Source: Prionace glauca
Lineage: Eukaryota; Chordata; Chondrichthyes; Carcharhiniformes; Carcharhinidae
DNA: 64,000 nucleotides
Direction: 5' to 3'
Assembly: GCA_037974335.1 (NCBI GenBank)
Contig: CM075760.1
Span: 3,388,859-3,452,858 of the forward strand
In this document: positions 55,488 to 64,000 of the stretch, piece by piece
Numbering within the stretch: the stretch's first letter is position 1
How the letters are laid out: each line of letters opens with the position of its first letter
Notes under the pieces: generated by a model
The model's database searches: none
What the model was told of the DNA's origin: nothing
The model's input: only the letters and a program-made list of their open reading frames with translations
Made by a program: the position numbers and the translations under genes

Positions 55488-56599
55488 TTAGTTGAATTTC
55501 GGACACCGCATATTTTCCTCAGCTCGTTGTTAAGATCTGTGTGTTCAGAACTTAAAATATGCTATCTCGGTGACTCTGAAAATGAAATGCATTCCGTTTT
55601 TTGATTCTGAATCTGTAATTGAGGCAATGATGAACAACATTGTTGTCTTTCTGTTGGCGTTGCGTGAGATAATCATGTTTCTAATGTAATTGAAGTTTAT
55701 AGTGCCCTGGTAGTTTCTACTCCATTTGTAAATACGTAACTGTTCTCATTCCTTATTCATTGTTCTTCCATTATCTTTGTGTTGAACTGTTTTTTTTCGA
55801 TCTGGCGCCTGTTACGGTGGTGCACAAAGTTGGAATTTCTGAATGCAAAGTGGCGCTAAATCGTTGTTACTGTTATTAACTTTGAAATATACTTTTCTGC
55901 AAAATGTTCTCTGAAAATTTAAATAATTTTGAAGTAAAAATGAAATGTCTGTGATTTTGTTGAAAACCTTTCTTCAAGGCCCACCGACAACGCTCTCAGT
56001 CCCCCATTAATAATTTCCACACCTTGACTGTCCCCGCGCCCCTGCCCCGCCCCCAAACAACACCCCCACCCCCAACCCCTCCCTTCTCAGACAAGTAATA
56101 TTCATCAGACCTGATTGAATTGTGCTTGACTCCATGGCCCAAATGTGAAATAGACATTGCATCACCGTGTAAACTGATCTTCTGCCTTTTCGTGACATTT
56201 GCCAGTGGCAGAAGTTTTCCAATGCGACGGAATCCTCGGTAAATTATCTGAACTATCACATTGGCATGTCAGTTGCTTTCAATTGTCAGGACCTCTGATC
56301 CACCAGAGGCAGAAACGGGACAGTACGTCGAAAATGAAAACTTCCTGAACCATGCGCTCCGCAAGAAATAAAAGCGTGGATAAATCATAGGCTCCATACA
56401 GAGTAAAGTCCCTTCTACTTTGTCAAGCTAAATCATTTCAAAGCCGGCAAAACACAGGCTAGACAGAGAATAGATAGAGAACAAGGGCCACGCATTGCGG
56501 ATTATTTAATGAAAGGGGGAACAGAATGAAATGAAGCACAAATCATGTCAACTATTCCGGGAATTAAAGGTGTAATGTACATTTCATTCAGAATAGGGC
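55488..56599 (+). other. Inferred membrane-mu 3'UTR and flank
   Basis: No other gene seen. AATAAA at 56367-56372 would give a 3'UTR of about 0.9 kb. C-rich patch at 56035-56090. Confidence 0.45.
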
Positions 56600-57146
56600 G
56601 ATATCATTTGGAGTACCGTGCGCAGTTCTGGTCGCCTCACTATAGGAAAGACGTAGAAGCTATTGAAAGGGTGCAGAGGAGATTTACAAGGATGTTGCCT
56701 GGACTGGGAGGCATGCCTTATGAAGATAGGTTGAGGGAGCTGGGACTCTTTTCCCTAGAGAGGCGAAGGTTGAGAGGCGACCTGATAGAAGTTTATAAAA
56801 TGTTGAGAGGAATAGATAGGGTGGACTCTCAGAGGCTATTTCCCCGGGTTGAAATGGTCGCTACGAGAGGACACAGATTTAAGGTGCGGGGTGGGAAGTA
56901 CAGAGGTGATGTTAGGGGTAAGTTTTTCACTCAGAGGGTGGTGAGTGAATGGAATCGGCTGCCGTCATCGGTGGTGGACGCGAACTCGCTGGGGTCTTTT
57001 AAAAGACTTCTGGATGAGCATATGGGGTTTAATGGGATTGGGGGTTATAGATAGGTCTATAGATTGGTGGGGTTGATGTGATCGGCGCAACTCGAGGGCC
57101 GAAGGCCCTGTTTGTGCTGTAATATTCTATGTTCTATGTTCTATCA
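56600..57146 (+). mobile_element. CR1-clade LINE 3' fragment (family A)
   Basis: The open frame through 57054 encodes [19 protein letters not shown] to the end. Tail (GTTCTAT)n at 57125-57144. Confidence 0.92.
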
Positions 57147-57484
57147 TGCCCAGTCACGGGGACTTTCCTCGGACAACCATCCAACATAAACGATGGATTC
57201 TCCAGAGACTGACAATCATTATATATGGCGATCCTGTCTCTACGTTTTCTGTTAGAAACACAAAGAGACACTCTGCATGACCTATGAGATTTATGGTTAA
57301 TAGCCAGTCTCTCTGATATAATCCGCCTGAACTCACTGAATATCATCCCGGCCAACCTGCCTCCTGCTCCATTTAATCTTATACCATTCCCAGAACTTGC
57401 TGAAGATCACCCGAGGGATCCTTTTTCTCTTCTCCATTTCATTTTTAGCAACCCTCTGATCTGAATAAGCAGGAACACTTAGTT
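57147..57484. other. No gene seen
   Basis: Nothing recognised. Confidence 0.4.
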
Positions 57485-57602
57485 CTAAAGTTTATTTATT
57501 TTTTACTCACAGGTAAGGCTTACATTACTCCTCCAATGAAGTTACCGTGAAATTCCTCCGGTCGCCACAATCTGGCACCTGTTCGCCTGTTCAAAATTCT
57601 CC
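57485..57602 (-). mobile_element. SINE fragment, inverted
   Basis: AAGTTTATTTATTTTTTACTC, then GGCTTACATTACTCCTCC and GAAGTTACCGTGAAATTCC, matching 22505-22600. Confidence 0.65.
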
Positions 57603-57752
57603 ATCAAGAGGAAGCATCCCCTCAACTGTCAGTGTCTCTCAGTTTTCTGAATGCTACAATAACCTCTCTTTTTACTCTTCCCGACCTCAATAGCGTTTCC
57701 ACAATTCCCTCATGAAATTGCTCTTCCATTCCTGGCATTAAACGAATAGTCA

Positions 57753-58119
57753 TGATGTGGGTATGCCGGCGTTGGACTGGCGTAAACACAGTGAAAAGTC
57801 TGACAACACCAGGTTTTAGTCCAACCGATTTATTTGATAATATACTCACAAGCTTTCGGGTTAGTCCCTTCGTCAGGTGAATGGAGAGTCCTGGCCTCAG
57901 ACAGAGCATATAAAGCACAGACAGTTTAGAGATTACTGATTAGAATGCGAATCCTTACACCTAACCTGCTGTTCAAGACCTGAAGTGGCTGATAATGTGA
58001 GTGGAAGGAGCACTGATCACAGTTTAAAGAGATGTGTATTGTCTCCAGACAGTACAGTAAGTGAGGTTTTGCAAACCCAGGCAAATCACGGCGGTTACAG
58101 ATAGTGCGACATGAACCCA
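57753..58119 (-). mobile_element. Penelope-like element 3' tail, abutted by CR1
   Basis: Nearly identical to 19424-19784. Similarity stops exactly at ATGAACCCA where the CR1 3' end begins. Only the tail and the end of the coding region are present. Fossil. Confidence 0.88.
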
Positions 58120-61100
58120 TAGAACATAGAACATAGAACATTACAGCGCAGAACAGGCCCTTCGGCCCACGATGTTGCGCCGACCAGTTACAAAACAATG
58201 ACCCACTAGCCTAAACCAATCCCTTTTCATCCATAAACCTATCCACAGATCTTTTAAACGCCCCCAAACTAGGTGCATTTACAACTGCAGCTGGCAGGGC
58301 ATTCCAGTCCCTCACCACCCTCTGGGTAAAGAACCTACCCCTGACATCTGTCCTATAACTACCCCCCCTTAATTTAAAATCGTGCCCCCTCGTGCTAGCT
58401 TTCTCCATCCCAGGAAAAAGGCTATCACTATCTACCCTGTCTAAACCTCTAATCATCTTATATGTTTCAATGAGATCCCCCCTTAGCCGCCTTCTTTCCA
58501 GCGAAAACAACCCCAAATCTCTCAATCTCTCCTCATAGGATCTCCCCTCCATACCAGGCAACATCCTGGTAAACCTCCTCTGCACCCTCTCCAAAGCCTC
58601 TACATCCTTCCTGTAATGTGGGGACCAGAACTGCACACAAAACTCCAAGTGCGGCCGCACCAGAGATGTGTACAGTTGCATCATGACGCTGCGACTCCTA
58701 AATTCAATCCCCCTACCAATAAACGCCAAAACTCCGTATGCCTTCTTAACAACCTTATCTACTTGATTCCCAACTTTCAGGGATCTATGTACACATACAC
58801 CTAGATCCCTCTGCTCCTCCACACTATTCAAAGTCCTCCCGTTAGCCCTATACTCAACACATCTGTTATTCCTACCGAAATGAATTACCTCACACTTCTC
58901 CACATTAAACTCCATCCGCCACCTCTCAGCCCAGCTCTGCAACCTTTCTAAGTCATCCTGCAAACTATGACACCCTTCCTCACAATCTACCACACCTCCA
59001 ACTTTGGTGTCATCAGCAAACTTACTAATCCACCCAACTATACCCTCATCCAGATCATTAATAAAAATTACAAACAGCAGTGGCCCCAAAACAGATCCCT
59101 GAGGCACACCACTTGTAACCGAACTCCATGACGAATATTTCCCATCAACCACCACTCTCTGTCTCCTATCTGCTAGCCAATTCCTGATCCAATTACCTAG
59201 ATCACCCCCAATCCCATACATTTGCATTTTCTGCAGAAGCCTACTATGGTGAACCTTATCAAACGCCTTGCTAAAATCCATATACGCCACATCAACTGCC
59301 TTACCCCTATCCACCTCTTTGGTCACTTTCTCAAAGAACTCGATAAGGTTAGTAAGGCACGACCTACCCGCTACAAAACCATGCTGACTGTCTCTAATCA
59401 ACTCATTACTCTCCAAATAACTATAAATCCTGTCTCTAATAATCCTTTCCAAAACCTTACCCACCACAGAAGTAAGACTTCACCGGTCTATAATTCCCAG
59501 GGAAGTCCCTTCTCCCCTTCTTAAACAATGGGACAACATTTGCTGTCCTCCAATCTTCCGGTACTATACCAGAGACCGACGACGACCTGAAGATCAGAGC
59601 CAGAGGTTTCGCAATCACCCCTCTTGCCTCCCAATGAATCCTAGGGTAAATCCCATCCGGACCAGGGGACTTATCTATTTTCAAACCCTCTAAAATATCC
59701 AGCACATCCCCCGTATCAACTGCAATACTATCTATTTTACACGCCTGCACCCCCGTGTCCTCCTCAGCTACATTCATGTCCCCTTGCGTGAACACCGAAG
59801 AGAAATATTGGTTCAACGCCTCTCCAATCTCCTCCGGTTCCACACACAACTTCCCTCTACTGTCTGTAACTGGCCCTAATCTTGCCCTAACCAACCTTCT
59901 GTTCTTGACATACCTGTAAAACGCCTTAGGGTTCTCCTTAATCCTATCAGCCAAAGTCATCTCATGTCCTCTTTTAGCCCTTCTTCACTCCCTCTTTAAC
60001 TCCCTCCTAGCCAATCTAAAACTTTCTAATGCACTACCTGAGCCCTCAAGCCTCATCCGAACATAAGCCGAACATTTTCTTCCTAACCAACGAATCAACT
60101 TTTTTAGTGCACCACGGTTCCCTGGGCCTACCAAATCCTCCTTGCCTGACAGGGATATACCTATCACAGACCCGCAATAGCTGCTCCTTGAAAAATCTCC
60201 ACATCTCGGATGTTCCCAGTCCCTGTAATCTCCTAGTCCAACCAATGCTTCCTAATTCTCTCCTAATAGCCTCATAATTACCCTTCCCCCAGCTGAGACT
60301 ACTGACCCGAGGATCATGCTTATCCCTTTCCATCACTAAGGTGAACGTAATCGAATTGTGGTCACTATCCCCAAAATGCACACCAACTTCCAAGTCTAGC
60401 ACGTGGTCTGGCTCATTACCGAGCACCAAATCCAATATAGCCTCACCTCTAGTCGGCCTATCTACATACTGAGTCAAAAAACCTTCTTGCACACTTTGAA
60501 CAAAAACTGACCCCTCTAACGAGCCAGAGCTATAGCAATTCCAATCAACATGAGTAAAATTAAAGTCCCCCATAACAATTACCCTATTACTTTCACTCCT
60601 AATAAGGATCGTCTCCGCAATCCTTTCCTCAACGTCTCTAGAACTTTTTGGAGGTCTATAAAAGACTCCCAACAGGGTGACCTCTCCTCTCCTATTTCTA
60701 ATCTCCGCCCATACTACCTCAACAGACAAGTCCTCATCAAAGTTCCTCTCTGACACTGAGATACAATCCTTGACCAATAATGCTACCCCACCCCCCCTTC
60801 TACCTCTTTGTCTACTCCAATTAAAGCATTTGTACCCCGGGACCTGCAACATCCATTCCTGACCCTGCTCTATCCAAGTCTCTGAAATGGCCACAACATC
60901 GAAGTCCCAGGTACTGGTCCACGATGCAAGTTCATCCACCTTATTGCGAATACTCCTCGCATTAAAATATACACATTTCAAACCACATTTCAAATCCTGC
61001 TCCGCCCTTCCCCCACAATGCCGTGCATTGCAGTCCCCATCTATGCCCCCCTAATTTTCACCCCCTCTACTCAGGATCCCACCCCCCCCCCCTCTGAATC

Positions 61101-62140
61101 AGTTTAAACCACTCCGCATAACCTTCACAAATTTACCCCCCAGGATATTTGGTCCCCTTTGGTTCAGGTGTATCCCATTCCTCTTATAGAGGTCCCACCT
61201 TCCCCAGAACGATCCCCAATTGCTCAAGTACTTAAACCCCTCCCTCCTGCACCATCCCCTCAGCCACAAGTTCAAACTTTCCCTCTCTCTATTCCTCTCT
61301 AAACTATCCCGTGGCACAGGCAAGAGTCCAGAGATAACCACTCTGTCTGACTTGGCCTTTAGCTTCCACCCCAACTCCATGAATCTCTGCTTAATGTCCC
61401 CTTCCCTTAGCCTCCCTATATCATTCCCCACATGAATTATAACTTGGGGTTGATCTCCCTCTCCCCTGAGAGTCTTGAATATCCTCTCTGATACATCCTG
61501 GACCCCAGCCCCTGGTAGACAACACACCAGCCCTGAGTCCCTATCATTACTACCGACTCTCCTATCCGTCCCTTTAACGGTGGAGTCCCCAATGACAAGT
61601 CCTAATCTTTTGCTACCCCTAACCACCTGAGCTTTTACAGTAGGCTCATCCCCAGAGACCTGCTCCCGTTGGCTATCCCCAGTTGATTCCTCCTCAACTG
61701 TAGCCTCCAGGACCGAAAACCTATTTTGGAGGGGAACAGCCCCAGGGGATTGTCCCACCACATTCTTTTTTACTCTCCTCGTGGCAGCGACCCAAGACTG
61801 GTTTCTAGGAGTGACTAACTCCTATCAATGTCCACTTCTGCATCCCGAATTTTGCGGAGCTCCTCTACCTCCACCTTCAACTCCTTTACACGCTCCTCCA
61901 GAAGCTGCATTCTAACGCACTTCCTACAAGTAAAATCCCCTGAAACACTACTGGAGTCCCTCACCACATACATCCCACAGGAGATGCAGCACACTGCCTG
62001 AACTGCCATCCCTGAAACAATTACCAGCAGAAAAAATAAAAAATATTTTAAAAAAACTTACCCACACTTATAATTTAGGTTAGAGGAGGTGGGAGGGTGG
62101 GATTCTCTACCAGTGTAGAGAATCGGGCATCCTCTCTACA
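58120..62140 (-). mobile_element. Near full-length CR1-clade LINE (family B)
   Basis: The only long CR1 here. On the - strand: ORF1 N-terminus (62009-61815) with CCISCGMYVVRD...CRKCVRMQ (PHD-like zinc ligands) and the coiled coil LLEERVKELKVEVEELRKI. ORF1 C-part (61761-61099) is an SGNH-esterase-like domain (LGLVIGDSTVKG; IIHVGNDIG; NGIHLNQRG). ORF2 endonuclease (60993-60046) has LKCVYFNARSIRNK, VAISETWI, VMGDFNFTHVDW and DSDHNSI. The RT and post-RT domain (59960-59457, 59467-58211) include [10 protein letters not shown]. Frames break between the ORF1 halves, after the endonuclease and at 59460, so it is defective though young. It ends in (GTTCTAT)n at 58120-58140. Confidence 0.93.
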
Positions 62141-62189
62141 CTAATTTATAGGGTTAGGGGCCCGGAAAAAAAAACTACAACTACCGGTG

Positions 62190-63335
62190 GAAATTCAGGT
62201 GGAAATCTGCCCATTATTTTTTGCTTCCAAAGTGATAACCTCATTTTACCCAAATTATACTGCATCTGCCATTGATTATCCCTCTCACCCAAACTATCCA
62301 TTCTAAAGGATCTCTGCATCCTCGTCACAGTTCACCCTCCCGCCCTACTTTGTATCATCTGCAATCTTTGAGATCTTACATTTTGCTCCCACATCCAAAT
62401 CACATATGTATATTGTGAATAGCTGGGATCTCAGTGCCGATAACTGTGGCACTCCAGCAATTAATGTCTGCCAATTTGAAAAACATCCCTCAATTCCCAC
62501 TCCTTGATTCCTCTCTGCCAACCGGTTTTCAATCCATCTCAAGGCACTTTCCAAAAACTTATGTGCTTTAATCTTCATGGTAATCTCATATGTAGGACTT
62601 TGTAAAACCCTTTGTAAACAAACATACCACATCGACTGGCTCCACCTTGTCAACTCTACTGGCTACATCATCAAAGATTTGCAACAATTTTGTCAAGCTT
62701 CATTTCTGTTTCATAAATCCATGGTTACTCCGTCTGATACTGCCACTGTTTTCTAAATGTTCTGCTCTAAATTCGTCGAAAATGGATTGGAGAATGGTCT
62801 CCATTACCGATGCTAAACTTACTGGTCTCCAATTCCCCGTTTTCTGTACCTCCCTTTTTGAAAATCGGAGTGATATTCACTACTCTCCAATCTGCAGGAA
62901 CAGTTCAGAGTCTGCAGGATCCTGGAAGATAACCATCTAATATTTCTAGAGCTATGTTTTTAAGTACTCTGGAATGTCGATTATCAGGCTATGGGGATTG
63001 ATCTGTTTTCATTTCCATCAACTTTAGCAGCACCATTTCTCTGCGAATGTTGATCTCCCTCAGTTTTCCCTCTCACTAAATCTTGCATTCTCCAGCATTT
63101 CTGGCATTTGACTTGTGCCCTGTTTTGTGAAGACAAAACCTAAGAATGTGTACAGGTGCACGGCCATTTCTTTGTCCCCTATTATAGACTCCCCCGGTTT
63201 TTGTCTGCAGAAACGGAACCTGGATATGAATCTTTTGATTCATCATGGGCTGGGCTCATTGAATGACTGTAGCATTTTACTGAAGCTCCAACACCCACCC
63301 CAAAGGATAGGATCCTCCAGTTCCATCCTCACCCC
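62190..63335 (-). mobile_element. Older CR1-like LINE, RT part
   Basis: The - strand frame 62653-62345 reads NRLAERNQGVGIEGCFSNWQ, IAGVPQ and ISKIADDTK (catalytic box). Further upstream blocks are decayed, to about 63335 (the 63115-63335 stretch resembles an N-terminal RT/linker region). Confidence 0.75.
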
Positions 63336-64000
63336 AACAAATACAAAATAATGCCTGAGAGTGTGATAGAGGTAGGTTCAATATACACATTCGAAAGTGA
63401 ATTGTACGTCATATGTAAAACGGAGAATGAATAGGATCATAGGAAGACATTGAGGAAATAATACGTGGCAAGTTGCTTACTCAGAGAGCCAGAGCGGTCA
63501 GCATGGCTCAAATGACTTTCAGCGCAGAAACAAGTCTGTGATACTCTGATATGCGCAGCGATTCAACAGCCATGTGGTTGACTCTTAAATTCCCTTGCGG
63601 GACGTTTAGTTGAAGGACAATTATAGATGGACAACATCTGCTGGCCCAGCAGATGCTGGCCCAACATGTTGCTGGCCCAGCAACATGCCATGAAAGAGAA
63701 AAAGAACACAAGTATCTGCACTTGATTCAAAAGTAATCTACTTCACTGAATTTCTGTCTTCAGGATCACAGAATTGTTGCGACACTAAAGGAGGGAACTT
63801 AGCCCCTAGCGTCTGTATTGTCTCTCCAATCTAGTAGTCAGATAAAAATACACCGTCACCAAGATGTGATCGTTAAAAGTGCAAGGATATCCCCAACATT
63901 CTCTTGGCGAAATTCCGCTAATGATGGCTAAAAATTGATGTGAACGAATCAATGGACTAAATTAAAGGGATGAAATATTCAACCACATGTGATATAGCAC
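63336..64000. other. No gene seen; twin near-palindromes at 63635-63687
   Basis: The frame 63508-63711 (-) runs through the palindromes and has no recognised domain. Confidence 0.45.

Noticed and set aside
1-64000. CRISPR array, operon or other prokaryotic system
   Set aside because: Introns, SINEs, CR1 LINEs and an immunoglobulin gene show vertebrate DNA. The direct repeats seen are microsatellites or LINE tails.

Overview
This is eukaryotic, repeat-laden DNA that fits a cartilaginous fish (shark or ray). Three things point there: a compact, self-contained immunoglobulin heavy-chain mini-locus of the type only elasmobranchs use, a dense load of CR1-clade LINEs of several ages, and tRNA-derived SINEs of the elasmobranch (HE1-like) type. 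The species cannot be told from the sequence.

Region 1 (about 2.3-28 kb) is a degenerate tandem array of C2H2 zinc-finger genes on the + strand. Two members look intact: ZNF-A (coding exon 10604-11557, 11 fingers) and ZNF-B (17216-18007, 7 sound fingers plus 2 worn ones). Each has a GC-rich promoter with NRF1-like palindromes, a small conserved 5'UTR exon and a single coding last exon. Three relics (about 2479-3013, 23184-23726, 27598-27935) share the same exon layout. Paralogous flanks survive, and paralogous empty sites show which retroelements arrived after the duplications.

Region 2 (about 28-39.6 kb) is gene-poor: CR1 copies, Penelope-like element debris, SINE fragments and two tRNA-like relics (Ser and Lys).

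Region 3 (39987-55487, probable poly(A) signals at 50244 and 56367) is a complete IgM heavy-chain mini-locus on the + strand: leader, one V exon already joined through D and J with no recombination signal inside it, Cmu1, Cmu2, Cmu3, Cmu4 with secretory tail, then two transmembrane exons. All inferred splice junctions keep frame: 578 residues for the secreted form and 602 for the membrane form. The alternative-splice donor inside Cmu4 (GGTAAAC) and the two-codon last exon mirror the mammalian IgM design. It is a candidate germline-joined, non-rearranging antibody gene that keeps all four constant domains.

Region 4 (56-64 kb) holds CR1 and Penelope pieces and one near full-length CR1 LINE on the - strand (58120-about 62140) with ORF1 (zinc-finger/coiled coil and SGNH-esterase parts), endonuclease and reverse transcriptase, broken by several frameshifts, followed by an older LINE and 0.7 kb of unrecognised DNA.
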